In this document: positions 1-9,056 of the stretch, piece by piece
Layout: the number at the start of each line of letters is the position of its first letter
Numbering within the stretch: position 1 is the stretch's first letter
Assembly: GCF_002217945.1 (NCBI RefSeq)
Contig: NZ_BCMG01000003.1
Location: 62,001 to 126,000 of the forward strand
Reading direction: 5' to 3'
Length of the DNA stretch: 64,000 nt
DNA from: Secundilactobacillus silagei JCM 19001
GTDB taxonomy: Bacteria > Bacillota > Bacilli > Lactobacillales > Lactobacillaceae
Notes under the pieces: model-generated
What the model saw: only the letters and a program-made list of their open reading frames with translations
What the model was told of the DNA's origin: nothing
The model's database searches: none
Translations under genes and position numbers: made by a program

Positions 1-1339
1 GAATCATCCGGAGACTGACCTGACAATCTATGAACGTGTTGATAACTTCTCTTTTCTATCCTGTGGTATTTCACTATACCTCGAAAACCGGGTTAAAAAG
101 TTGGAAGACATGTTCTATTCGTCACCACAGGAACTTAGCGATATGGGAGCCACGGTGCGTGATAAGCATGACGTGCTTAAAGTTGACGCCAGCACCCACA
201 CGATCCAAGTCGCAAACATGGAGACTGGTGAGGTTTTTGACGACACCTATGATAAATTGATCATGACAACCGGCTCATCCGTGCTGGTGCCGCCCCTATA
301 CGGCATCGATAACACCAAAGTTTTGCTGTGTAAAAACTATCAGCAGGCTCAAACGATTCACCAAGCCGCGCAGAAGTATCACAACATTGCCGTTGTTGGT
401 GCGGGTTATGCGGGCGTTGAATTTGCTTCAGCCCTTGCTAAGACGGGCCATCGGGTAACCGTTTTTCAGGCATTGCCGCAAGTGCTGAATAACTATGTTG
501 ATAGCGGTATGTCTGATTGGGTGATCAAGCAGCTGCAAGCTCACCATATTGACATCCATTTGGAAACTCAAGTCAGTGCCTTTACCGGCGACGAAGATAG
601 TGACCAGGTCACGATTGAAACCAATCAGGGTGATTTTAAAGCCGACGTTGCCATTGTCAGCACCGGTTTTACGCCCAATACTTCCCTACTAGCCGGTCAA
701 GTTAAGCTGGAACGTCACGGTTCATTTTCAACCAACCGGTTCCTGCAAACTTCCGACCCGGATATTTACGCTGCCGGTGACTGCTGTATGGTGCGGTTCA
801 ACCCCTCAAGGTCAGCAGCATACACCCCACTAGCAAGTGTTGCTATTCGCCAAGGAATGCTGGTTGCACATAATATCTTCAACCACACGCACCCCTACAT
901 TGGCACACAAGCCAGTTCAGCACTGGAACTTTATGGCAACGCCCTCGCGACCACTGGGCTGACGCTCACACACGCTTTAAAGCGGGGCTTAGATGCTGAC
1001 AGCGTCACCTTTGATGGCACTTGGCGGCCAGATTACATGCCTTCTACTGACCGCCTCACCATCGTGTTAGTTTATGATAAAAAAACACGGCGGGTCCTAG
1101 GTGCTCAGTTATTAAGCAAACATGATATTACGCAGTCTGCTAACGCCGTATCAGTCGCTATCCAAAATAACAACACCATCGACGATCTCGCATTTGTCGA
1201 TATGCTGTTCCAGCCCAACTTTGATTATCCCTTCAACTACCTTAACCAAGTTGCCCAACTGGCAATTGATCAAGAAGCGGCGGCGGGCCGAACCGAACCA
1301 CGCTTCACAGCACCTGGTTATACACCGGATCAAAAATAA
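1..1339 (+). CDS. nox: NADH oxidase (H2O-forming), 5' end outside window
   Basis: FAD-dependent flavoprotein that reduces O2 to water with NADH and regenerates NAD+ in the cytosol. The frame is open from base 2, so the gene begins upstream of the window; 445 residues are visible. The redox cysteine is seen near the edge in the stretch FSFLSCGISLYLENRV (codons from about base 53). The NADH-binding motif VVGAGYAGVEFASAL and the FAD motif DIYAAGDC follow in the normal order. An ATG at 101 is internal, because homology runs upstream of it. It converges with the gene ending at 1590. NADH peroxidase and CoA-disulfide reductase belong to the same fold family; the FLSCGI context favours Nox. Confidence 0.9.
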   Translation, partial: NHPETDLTIYERVDNFSFLSCGISLYLENRVKKLEDMFYSSPQELSDMGATVRDKHDVLKVDASTHTIQVANMETGEVFDDTYDKLIMTTGSSVLVPPLYGIDNTKVLLCKNYQQAQTIHQAAQKYHNIAVVGAGYAGVEFASALAKTGHRVTVFQALPQVLNNYVDSGMSDWVIKQLQAHHIDIHLETQVSAFTGDEDSDQVTIETNQGDFKADVAIVSTGFTPNTSLLAGQVKLERHGSFSTNRFLQTSDPDIYAAGDCCMVRFNPSRSAAYTPLASVAIRQGMLVAHNIFNHTHPYIGTQASSALELYGNALATTGLTLTHALKRGLDADSVTFDGTWRPDYMPSTDRLTIVLVYDKKTRRVLGAQLLSKHDITQSANAVSVAIQNNNTIDDLAFVDMLFQPNFDYPFNYLNQVAQLAIDQEAAAGRTEPRFTAPGYTPDQK

Positions 1340-1361
1340 GCCATTAAAAACGAGTGTGCGA

Positions 1362-1467
1362 CAAAACTCGGTAGATTCCAGAATTTAACCTAAATAACGC
1401 CTATTCCGGCGAACTTTGTCGGAATAGGCGTTATTTAGGTTAAGTGGCCGGAATCTGAGTTTTGACG
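1362..1467. repeat. Long palindromic hairpin element between convergent genes
   Basis: A perfect 22-bp inverted repeat pairs 1387-1408 with 1420-1441 around an 11-nt loop. It extends outward as an imperfect palindrome: the left arm has CAAAACTCGGTAGATTCC and the right arm has GGAATCTGAGTTTTG. The arms reach about 45 nt each. There is no T-tract directly after the stem. It may act as a bidirectional terminator for nox and the operon ending at 1590, or it may be a small palindromic repeat (MITE/REP-like). Confidence 0.7.
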
Positions 1468-1589
1468 CATGATTAGGCCATATTAAAGTATTGAACAAAT
1501 AATCAATTTTGGTCTATTTTTAGTTAAGAAGCCAGTTAAAATCCTTACCAATATAGACTTATGTTACGATTTCTTTTTTCATTTGCTAT

Positions 1590-2447
1590 CTAAACATCAT
1601 ATTCGGTTTCACGGATTCCCTGTTTCATAAGGTCATAAGGACTGTCCATTGTGGTCGCGTTCCAACTGGCTAATCCAGCCGTCAATGACGTGTCAAGCTG
1701 CTTGAGTTGGTGGTGACTGCGCAGTTCATTTAGAAAATTAGTTTTGATTTGGGCAATCAGCTGTTCTGCCTGCCCTTCATCCGAATGCAGCATCATTCCC
1801 CAGGTCGGATCCTCCTGGTCTAAAAAATAGGACAGGTTATTGTCTGCAGCGACCGTGGTTAAAGTATCCGAGATCACCCGGAGCAGCGTTTGATTTTGCT
1901 CTGGACTCAACATCCGCTGTAATTCAGCATAGTAGCGAATCCGAAACACCAGCATCGTCACTGGCAGGTCAAAGCGCCGATGATTTTCGATATAAACGCG
2001 GGCGTCCATCGTGAATGCCACCAGCGTCCGCAAATTAGTTTGCGCGTCAAAGGCTCCCTGTTCAGTAAGCCGGTTACGCAGCTGATGATTATAGACCTGT
2101 AACTGCTGCTGGCGCTGCGTCATCATTGCCAGTGCCCCGCTCAATAACCCTGGTAAGATCAGCCAAAACGTCATTTTTAACGCAATCGCCTGGTGCAGAT
2201 AAAGGTTGATATAGGCGGTTGAAACAATTTGACAGAAAATAAAGAGTAAATTCGATAACATACCCGGAATAAACCCATAGAAGTAGGTAATCAGCATCAC
2301 CACCACCGTAATTCCCAGATAAACGGCATTCCAGAGTAGATTACCCGATATATCAACGAAAATCGTCGTTAAACTCATGAGGGTCAGAAAAATCACAAAG
2401 CCAATATCCGCTTGAATACTAGCTCGACCACGGTCATCAATGTTCAT
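1590..2447 (-). CDS. Membrane protein with degenerate GGDEF domain
   Basis: 285 residues. Residues about 15-115 form four or five membrane segments. Residues about 130-275 have the outline of a GGDEF domain: DAQTNLRTLVAF stands where the usual DxLTGLxNR lies. The GGDEF catalytic loop is replaced by DQEDPTWGMML, and no RxxD inhibitory site precedes it, so neither c-di-GMP synthesis nor I-site binding is expected. It is the last gene of the polysaccharide operon and starts 11 bp inside the end of the BcsB-like gene, with AAAGGGG before its ATG. Family knowledge: degenerate GGDEF proteins accompany polysaccharide synthases in Listeria and some lactobacilli. A structural or regulatory role is inferred. 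Confidence 0.75.
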   Translation of the reverse strand: MNIDDRGRASIQADIGFVIFLTLMSLTTIFVDISGNLLWNAVYLGITVVVMLITYFYGFIPGMLSNLLFIFCQIVSTAYINLYLHQAIALKMTFWLILPGLLSGALAMMTQRQQQLQVYNHQLRNRLTEQGAFDAQTNLRTLVAFTMDARVYIENHRRFDLPVTMLVFRIRYYAELQRMLSPEQNQTLLRVISDTLTTVAADNNLSYFLDQEDPTWGMMLHSDEGQAEQLIAQIKTNFLNELRSHHQLKQLDTSLTAGLASWNATTMDSPYDLMKQGIRETEYDV

Positions 2448-4530
2448 GCCAGTTCCCCTTTCGTTTAAGTAACCCGTGACGCCATAGGATGGAAATCACC
2501 ACGAATCCAAAGAAGGCGACGGCCAGCAGTGATAGTCCCATGTACACCCAGAAATGGCCCTGTTTGTGAAAGGTAACGTTAAACGCGTCATCTTTTAACA
2601 GTTTTTGCTTCTTAAACCGGTAACTAAAATGCTGATTATTATCATCCACAACGATCGTGTCAGTCTGACGATATTGAGCGAGCTTAACTTGCCGATTAAG
2701 CTGAGTGGAAGCCCGATACACCGCGTCCTCATGGGCTCCCGTTACCACTAACAAACCGTGATGTGCATTGAAGGGTGACCGCAGTAGCTGGGCTGTTCCC
2801 ACCCGCTGAGCATACTGTTCTTCCAGACTTAATTTTTCGTTGGACTTAAACCCAGTGAAAGCTGAGTTGTATTGAAAGTATAACCGGTTATTCAGCTGTT
2901 TGATCAATGGCGTCTGGGCAGGAGTACCGAAAACAAGTACGTTAGCCTGCGCTAATTCGGCGGTACTTGGTTGGCCATGGTAGATCTTGAACTCCCCGGT
3001 ATTTTGTTTGGCATAGTTACCGATCAGTCCAAATAGATTGGACATGGTGGCAAAATCATTTTCCGTTAATCGGTCTGGCCGAACTAACGCTAAATGATGA
3101 ACCGCCTGTCCCTTCATAAAGACGCTGGGATAGTTATCAAACAGCAGATCCCGATTGGGCTTTGAGCGGATAGTTGCATAGGAGTCCGCCAGCACGGACG
3201 CCCACGCACTTTGGTCAGGTAACACCTGATTCGTCTCCCCTGGCAGAACCAAATCAAAGTCGGCCTGCACGGTAAAAGTACTGTTAAGCGGCAAATCAGC
3301 TGGCAGTTTGACCCGTACAGTATCATCATTGGCACGCTCACTGCTCAGTCGCTGACTGCCAATTGCCTGACCATTGACCTTGATGGTGGCTAATGACTGT
3401 TTAAAATCCAAGTTTTTAGCGTACCGCAGTCGCAGATTGATCGTTGATCCCGCTGCGTTCAGGTGGTCGTTAGGCAGCTGAACAAAAAAGGTCTTCACGT
3501 GGTGTCCGGCACCCTGTACCCGATCATCCTTTTCCAGCAACGGCTGACGGCCTTGAAATTGCAGCACCGACGCAAAGGTAGCGGTTTGCAGGCTGATCCA
3601 TTTGGTAGTTTGAGCCGTTTCTCGCATCAATTCTTCATTGGCGACAAATTGAGCGGCCTTTTCTAGTAACTGATTTGATTTAGATGTCACCACCAGTACC
3701 GGCCGCCGATTGAGATTCATCACCTGAATGACGGCGTGATCAACTAATCGTTGCTGCGGTAACTGTCTGCGTAAGTCTGAGGGTAAATGGTCGAAGTTAG
3801 CCACCAGCAGCCTAAAGTCGGTCTGCCTACCGTTCTCCAACGGCCTCAGCGGCAATTCACGATCCTCGGCAGTCACAAACCGGGTCAACCCTGTCAGTGC
3901 CCGCAAGCTGGCTGTAAGCTCCGCATCCGTAGCCCGTAACGGTGTTTCAACTGCTGATTGGTTGGCTGTAATCGTATCCGCACCAGTCATGTGCCCGTAA
4001 AAATCATTAATCTGATCGGTCGGTTTTTCAATCTCATAATCGAAGTTGACATTGCTCGTGTTAACGATGGTCAGCCAATTGGCAGGGGTCTGCGTGGTCG
4101 GTGTCTTTTGGTTCAGTAATTGCCCCGCTATTTGCAGATTATTTTGTGATTTAAGCAGCTGGGTCGGGATCTTAATCTGTTTCGTCTGCAGTCCCTTGGT
4201 TTTTGAAGGCCGAAATGAATCGAAAGTGACGCCATTCACAGTGACCGTCATATCTGAATCCTGCCGATCATTTAATTGGGATACCTGAAAGTTCAGGTTA
4301 AGGGTCGCTTTTTTGACGCGCCAATACCCCATTTTGACAAAATACATATTGGCTGAAACGGCCTTACCAGCTAACGAAGTCGTCTCATTTTGAAACGGCT
4401 GCGTGTACTGCTTGGCAGTTGCCTGATGGCTACTAGTAAGCAGCAGTAAAAGTAAGGTCATGGTAAAGAGAGTCCCACTAATAACGCTTCGTTTTATACC
4501 ACTTAGCTTGCTGATGAAAGATTTGTTCAC
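2437..4530 (-). CDS. BcsB-like exopolysaccharide synthase accessory protein
   Basis: 697 residues. The GTG start has GGTGGG upstream, and it overlaps the GT2 gene by 53 bp. A basic n-region (KSFISKLSGIKR), a hydrophobic segment and the site SHQATA-KQ form a signal peptide. The long extracellular part has the beta-rich look of cellulose synthase regulatory subunit BcsB, with blocks such as GYWRVKKATLNLNF and DQINDFYG. It ends with one membrane helix at about 660-685 and a short basic tail. BcsB proteins sit outside the membrane against the BcsA channel and guide the nascent glycan. No cellulose-specific partner (BcsC, BcsZ) is present, so the polymer need not be cellulose. Confidence 0.75.
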   Translation of the reverse strand: MNKSFISKLSGIKRSVISGTLFTMTLLLLLLTSSHQATAKQYTQPFQNETTSLAGKAVSANMYFVKMGYWRVKKATLNLNFQVSQLNDRQDSDMTVTVNGVTFDSFRPSKTKGLQTKQIKIPTQLLKSQNNLQIAGQLLNQKTPTTQTPANWLTIVNTSNVNFDYEIEKPTDQINDFYGHMTGADTITANQSAVETPLRATDAELTASLRALTGLTRFVTAEDRELPLRPLENGRQTDFRLLVANFDHLPSDLRRQLPQQRLVDHAVIQVMNLNRRPVLVVTSKSNQLLEKAAQFVANEELMRETAQTTKWISLQTATFASVLQFQGRQPLLEKDDRVQGAGHHVKTFFVQLPNDHLNAAGSTINLRLRYAKNLDFKQSLATIKVNGQAIGSQRLSSERANDDTVRVKLPADLPLNSTFTVQADFDLVLPGETNQVLPDQSAWASVLADSYATIRSKPNRDLLFDNYPSVFMKGQAVHHLALVRPDRLTENDFATMSNLFGLIGNYAKQNTGEFKIYHGQPSTAELAQANVLVFGTPAQTPLIKQLNNRLYFQYNSAFTGFKSNEKLSLEEQYAQRVGTAQLLRSPFNAHHGLLVVTGAHEDAVYRASTQLNRQVKLAQYRQTDTIVVDDNNQHFSYRFKKQKLLKDDAFNVTFHKQGHFWVYMGLSLLAVAFFGFVVISILWRHGLLKRKGNWHEH

Positions 4531-5731
4531 GAATATATCCCACCATTCCGTAGATTGCCACTGCCAGCCACATCTGACTATAGATAAAGTACATCAAACC
4601 GATAATGCCCAAATTATCGATCGTCATTTCACCCTTTTCAGTCGTAATCGTCACAAACGTGCTCAAAATAAACAATAAGATCGCGAATAACCAGACCGTG
4701 CCGCTATAGTCCTGAAGTGTGATATGGACCATGTTCGCCACTGAGAGGACGAATATAATGTCGGAAAAAACTAACGCAAACAGCAGTAAAAAATAGGTGC
4801 TCATAAAATACAGCAGATCAAACCAGATCACTCTGGCAGCCGGCCGAAATAACAGCCCTAAATTTTTTAAAATCACGTAGATGTTTCCCTTCACCCAGCG
4901 CGTGCGCTGATGAAACCAAACGTCTAGGGTCTGCGGTTCCTGCTCCCAGGTGACTGCCAGGGGCTGGAAGGTGATCTGCTTGCCCAGCCGGTACACCTGA
5001 AAGCTGATTTCAGTATCCTCGGCCAAGGCTTTCACGTCCCAGCCCCCAACAGTCTCCAAAACATGGCGATGGATCACGTAGTTCGTCCCGGGGATCGTGC
5101 AGAGTTTAAATAACTGGCGCCGACCAGCCTGAGCCATCCATTGAAAAGCAAGTGTTTCAATGTTAATAAACCGGGTCAGCATCGTGACGTTTCGATTCCG
5201 CGTCCGAAACTTACCAATCACGGCACCCAGCTGCGCATTTTGCATGAGGGTCGCTACCAGATAACGCAGTGCGCTGGCTGCCGGTGTATTATCGGCATCG
5301 TAGACGGCAATTACGTCCCCCTTAGCCTGTTGTAAGCCAATATTCAGCGCATTTGATTTCCCCTTACCGCCAGTTTGCGCGTTGGTGTTGATAACCTGAA
5401 AATTACGGTTCTGATACACTGACTGCATTCTGGTCAATAAGGCTGCCGAATCATCGCTGGAATTATCATTGATCACGATTAATTCATACCGTTCCTGCGG
5501 GTAATCAAACTTCAATAGTGCCTGGACCGTTTTCAGCAGTACCTTGCCTTCGTTATGCGCCGGTACAAGGATCGACACGAACGGTACCTTTGCCGGTAAG
5601 GTCGGAGGTGCTGTTCGACACCAGTTTAAATAGTAGTAATACCCAGCAATTGTTAGCACTAAATTAACGATCAGGATCCCCCAGATCGCGATTATCGCAA
5701 CAAATAACAGACTGCTTAAAATTGAAATCAC
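4478..5731 (-). CDS. Processive family 2 glycosyltransferase (BcsA-like EPS synthase)
   Basis: 417 residues. The start is GTG inside a 4-bp overlap (GTGA) with the upstream gene, after AAGGAT. One or two N-terminal membrane helices (about 5-33) precede the GT2 domain; several helices follow residue 290. Catalytic motifs are complete: DAD at about 145-147, ED at 238-239 and QRTRW at 275-279, the Q(Q/R)xRW signature of processive synthases. It should polymerise a nucleotide sugar at the cytoplasmic face and move the chain across the membrane with the BcsB-like partner. There is no C-terminal PilZ domain, so direct c-di-GMP control as in BcsA is not expected. The sugar cannot be told from sequence. 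Confidence 0.88.
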   Translation of the reverse strand: MISILSSLLFVAIIAIWGILIVNLVLTIAGYYYYLNWCRTAPPTLPAKVPFVSILVPAHNEGKVLLKTVQALLKFDYPQERYELIVINDNSSDDSAALLTRMQSVYQNRNFQVINTNAQTGGKGKSNALNIGLQQAKGDVIAVYDADNTPAASALRYLVATLMQNAQLGAVIGKFRTRNRNVTMLTRFINIETLAFQWMAQAGRRQLFKLCTIPGTNYVIHRHVLETVGGWDVKALAEDTEISFQVYRLGKQITFQPLAVTWEQEPQTLDVWFHQRTRWVKGNIYVILKNLGLLFRPAARVIWFDLLYFMSTYFLLLFALVFSDIIFVLSVANMVHITLQDYSGTVWLFAILLFILSTFVTITTEKGEMTIDNLGIIGLMYFIYSQMWLAVAIYGMVGYIREQIFHQQAKWYKTKRY

Positions 5732-7335
5732 CTATCCTTATTCATATGCGAGTGAATAAATTTACCACGGTAAATGTGCCGGCCAACGATCAGTAACCCT
5801 GCTAACAGCAGACCAATGCCCGCAAATAACCATAATAACGCTTGGGATTGCCACTGAATGATCTGATTCATCCAAGATGTTTTAACAACTCGCTGATGCG
5901 AATCTGAAAATTCCGTCATACCGGCATCCAAGTCCGTTATTGGTTCACCGTTAAACAGATATTGTCCCGCGCGATAACCGTATGAAGTCGCAGCCGTTTT
6001 TAACGTAGTCTTTAGCTGGTCTTGAACGGGATCAAACCACTTAAAATTGCTGGTTTGCAACTGCTGCATCAAGTCGTTAATTTCTCTTTGTCCAGCCGGC
6101 ATATTTACCAGTAGTGCAGTTGGCTGGGTAAATTTAATCTTCCCCCGGAACGTCGCCGTTTCAAATGCCTTAAACGGAATGCCCACGATCCCCGTATCAA
6201 ACTGCTGACTAGTGGTGACGGCTGCTTCAGGTTCAGCGGACGGCTGCTCAAGTTTTTGCGGCTGATCAGGCAACATCAAGACGTGCGTTGCCTGATTCAA
6301 GACCGCCCTCTGCCTACGCACTGAACGATTCCAATAACCAGCAGCACTGACCCCAACCGGAATCACCCGGTCTGCGCCTAAACTGGCCAATTCAATTTGA
6401 AAAACCGATCTTAATTCAGTCTCATTCAACCGCTGAGTGCCAATTTCAGTAGCGGGGCTCCAAAAGATGAGCCCACCGGCTTTTTCAACTGACCTCAACA
6501 CCTTGGTATATCGGTGAAAGGCCTTGAGATTCGTGTTTTGCGCCACGCTAACAATACTGAGTGCAAACGGGAAGCCCCGTGCTGCTAGCTGATCGATCAA
6601 GTGCTGTAAATGATCAAGTCGCGTATAGGGTGTAATTCCCGTAATCGTTAGCATTGGCCGATGCACCCAGGATGGTCGCCGAAAAAGCCGGGCCAATAAC
6701 TGACCCGCTAAGGTCATTGATAACCCATCCTTTCCTAGCTCAGGTAAAAAGCCCGCTTGCCCTACAACCACGCCATACGAATAAAGAGTTGCAGGCTGTG
6801 TCTGGCTCGTTAACCACCCGATCGACTGCGTACCATCCGTTCGTCGGTCATTAACCAAGAGCGTTTTATTCGCCGAAAGCGGCTGTCTTGCACGACCTTG
6901 GTGAAGGTTTAACTGCTGGTGAGTTAACGTTTTGAACGTTCCGCCCAGTCCTGTGCGTTCATCCGCCTGTAAATTAGGCCCAATATGCAGTTTAATCCCG
7001 TTAAACCTAGCTCGGTCTTGTTCAAAGGCCTGATTTTGACTACGTGACTGTGCCCAGTTCACCATTGTAATAACCCCTTGATACCGGCCAGTTTTTAGCA
7101 TGTGCTGGTGATATTGACTCAGCTGAACGGTTCGGGCGCGCAATCCGAAACTGGTCAGCAGTCTTTGACAGCGATCTAAGCTTAAATCGCCGTGTTCAGC
7201 CACGTTTTTTGAATCGTAGACCAGCAGCACTGGCTGATTATCAGCAGCTTCAGCTCGAATAGCAGTGCGCTCAATACCAATGACCAGCAGCACTGTAATT
7301 AAGAACCAGCCAAAATAACTTTTACACTTCATCAT
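5728..7335 (-). CDS. DUF2334-like (polysaccharide deacetylase fold) membrane-anchored protein
   Basis: 535 residues, extracytoplasmic by topology: signal peptide at 1-31 (cleavage near AEA-AD) and one C-terminal helix at about 495-520 with a basic tail. The stretch LTITGITPYTRLDHLQHLIDQL resembles the start of DUF2334/deacetylase-type barrels, but the usual metal-binding Asp pair is not apparent, so activity is uncertain. The gene overlaps its upstream neighbour by 14 bp and its downstream neighbour by 4 bp, which indicates translational coupling. ATG codons at 7335 and 7332 are both possible after GGAGG. In this operon it probably modifies, binds or trims the exported polysaccharide; this is inferred from position. 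Confidence 0.6.
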   Translation of the reverse strand: MMKCKSYFGWFLITVLLVIGIERTAIRAEAADNQPVLLVYDSKNVAEHGDLSLDRCQRLLTSFGLRARTVQLSQYHQHMLKTGRYQGVITMVNWAQSRSQNQAFEQDRARFNGIKLHIGPNLQADERTGLGGTFKTLTHQQLNLHQGRARQPLSANKTLLVNDRRTDGTQSIGWLTSQTQPATLYSYGVVVGQAGFLPELGKDGLSMTLAGQLLARLFRRPSWVHRPMLTITGITPYTRLDHLQHLIDQLAARGFPFALSIVSVAQNTNLKAFHRYTKVLRSVEKAGGLIFWSPATEIGTQRLNETELRSVFQIELASLGADRVIPVGVSAAGYWNRSVRRQRAVLNQATHVLMLPDQPQKLEQPSAEPEAAVTTSQQFDTGIVGIPFKAFETATFRGKIKFTQPTALLVNMPAGQREINDLMQQLQTSNFKWFDPVQDQLKTTLKTAATSYGYRAGQYLFNGEPITDLDAGMTEFSDSHQRVVKTSWMNQIIQWQSQALLWLFAGIGLLLAGLLIVGRHIYRGKFIHSHMNKDR

Positions 7336-8767
7336 TTGTCCTCCATAGACGATGCTGCAAAACGTCGCTAAGTAAGATCAGTCCAGCTGACGTTAGGCAA
7401 ACGGCTACCGGTAGTAAATGAGTGACAAAATTAGCTGTCCCATAAAGCACAATGGTCACTGGCGGTACCAGTACCACAATGGATAGCAGTCCCAATACCA
7501 GCCAAAAATGACTTCTAAGCTGCTGGTCAGACTTTTCCAAGCCACGCAATAACCCGCTGACATAGATGATCATGATGGCAGCTGCTAGCAAACAGTTAAA
7601 GCCGTATGTTTTAGGATAATAGGCCCCAGCTGCATAACTAAAGAGCGAAAAATACGCGGTTTTCTGAAACGGCCGATGATCTCCTTGTTTTTCCTGAGTT
7701 CCAGTCAATCTGGGTCTTAGAACCAGCATGTTTTTAGCGGCGCGGTTAAGTAATAAATTGAATTGATGCGGATGCTCAGTATATTCACGTATCAGCCACG
7801 GCAGGTTGTAGCGCTGACTAAAATTTTGCTGGGTATAATCAGTCTGTGGCGCTAATGCCGCATACGCAGTCGGGTAATAGCTTTGCCCCTTCATTAAGGC
7901 AAACTGTTCGTCGATCTTGCTGGTTTTAGCGACCTGTTCCGGCTGATCAGTTGCGAGCAGCCGCCCCTGTGTCAGTGCTTGATACTTATTCATTGCCCGC
8001 ACTTCCGGTGTTATATGATTAGCTGAAAACCAGCAGGTAAATAGCAGCACACTGGTCACAACCGCGGCGGTCCCGTGAATCCACTGACGATTTGGCAGCC
8101 TTAAAATACCAACTGACATGAACAAGATCCCCAAAATCAGCAAACTAGTTGACTCATGTACTAGCAACAGCGCCATGGCACTCAGATAAAAGCCCACTGC
8201 CAGCCATTTATTAACAGCTTTGTAACGACTAACCAATAACCCAAAGCCAATCAGGTAAAGCAGTAAAATAAACGTCATTGTCTGTGGATAAAACGAGTTG
8301 AAGTACAGCGTAAACGACGAATCGGCGACAAATAACGTTGCGACTGCTGCAATGACGTAGTTTCGTAACCGACTTTTTTCTCCCACCAGCCCCTTCACTA
8401 AAACGGCTACGCCACCTAAGTAAAGGCCATAGTGAACGGCGCCAAGAAAGCGAATATCAAACCGACTGTGACTATAAAATAGCCGATTCAGGCCAACCGC
8501 CAGTTGGATCACCACCGACTGAACCGTCAAATGTTCTAAATGAAGCGGATTATAGTACTTCATCAAACCGTACTGCTGGACCACGTAACCGGCTTGGACT
8601 TGGTGCAGACTATAGAGATCATTAGTCGCCATGAAGCGTTGAAAATCGCCGTTATCCGAATAACCATGAATCGGTGTCAGTAAGATCAGCCACCCTGCAA
8701 TCAACGCACAACACACGACTGCCAGTGTCGTTGGGCTGATTTTGACCGTTTCAGCTATTTTTTTCAA
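7322..8767 (-). CDS. Polytopic GT-C-like membrane protein of the EPS operon
   Basis: 481 residues with about ten to twelve membrane segments. I chose TTG at 8767, which has AAAGGGA six bases upstream. The longer frame from ATG at 8809 lacks a ribosome binding site and contains a TATACT hexamer (8798-8803) that may be the -10 box. After the first helix comes GYSDNGDFQRFM, an acidic extracytoplasmic loop reminiscent of the Asp-bearing first loop of lipid-linked-sugar (GT-C) transferases. It is the first gene of the operon. It could add sugars outside the membrane or take part in lipid-carrier handling. The family is not firmly recognised. Confidence 0.6.
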   Translation of the reverse strand: MKKIAETVKISPTTLAVVCCALIAGWLILLTPIHGYSDNGDFQRFMATNDLYSLHQVQAGYVVQQYGLMKYYNPLHLEHLTVQSVVIQLAVGLNRLFYSHSRFDIRFLGAVHYGLYLGGVAVLVKGLVGEKSRLRNYVIAAVATLFVADSSFTLYFNSFYPQTMTFILLLYLIGFGLLVSRYKAVNKWLAVGFYLSAMALLLVHESTSLLILGILFMSVGILRLPNRQWIHGTAAVVTSVLLFTCWFSANHITPEVRAMNKYQALTQGRLLATDQPEQVAKTSKIDEQFALMKGQSYYPTAYAALAPQTDYTQQNFSQRYNLPWLIREYTEHPHQFNLLLNRAAKNMLVLRPRLTGTQEKQGDHRPFQKTAYFSLFSYAAGAYYPKTYGFNCLLAAAIMIIYVSGLLRGLEKSDQQLRSHFWLVLGLLSIVVLVPPVTIVLYGTANFVTHLLPVAVCLTSAGLILLSDVLQHRLWRTNDEV

Positions 8768-8992
8768 TCCCAGTCCCTTTCGTTTAATCGCCTGAGTAGT
8801 ATAGACCATTTTATAGTAACCGAAGCGGTGTTCGCGTACAATAAAAAATCACTAATATTATCAGGTGAAAAACTGTCTCATTTATGAAAGTGACCTAAAG
8901 ATCCGCCAATGGCTGCTAACACGCGGTTGTGAACACTTTTCCTTCAATCACAAATTAAAGACTGTTTGAAATTTACGCTTAAATGAGGCCAT

Positions 8993-9034
8993 AAAAAAAG
9001 ACTGTCACATTTTCCGTTCGAGGAATTTGTAACA
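8993..9034 (-). terminator. Terminator of the VIT operon
   Basis: On the minus strand, TGTTACAAATTCC pairs imperfectly with GGAAAATGTGACA and is followed by seven T. It lies just after the stop of the second VIT gene. Confidence 0.65.
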
Positions 9035-9056
9035 ATCCTAGTGGTGCATTCAGTTA

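Noticed and set aside
1590-2447. Active diguanylate cyclase
   Set aside because: The GGDEF catalytic loop is replaced and the inhibitory RxxD site is absent.
2437-5731. Cellulose synthase operon proper
   Set aside because: The BcsA/BcsB-like pair lacks PilZ, BcsZ and BcsC; the polymer cannot be called cellulose from sequence.
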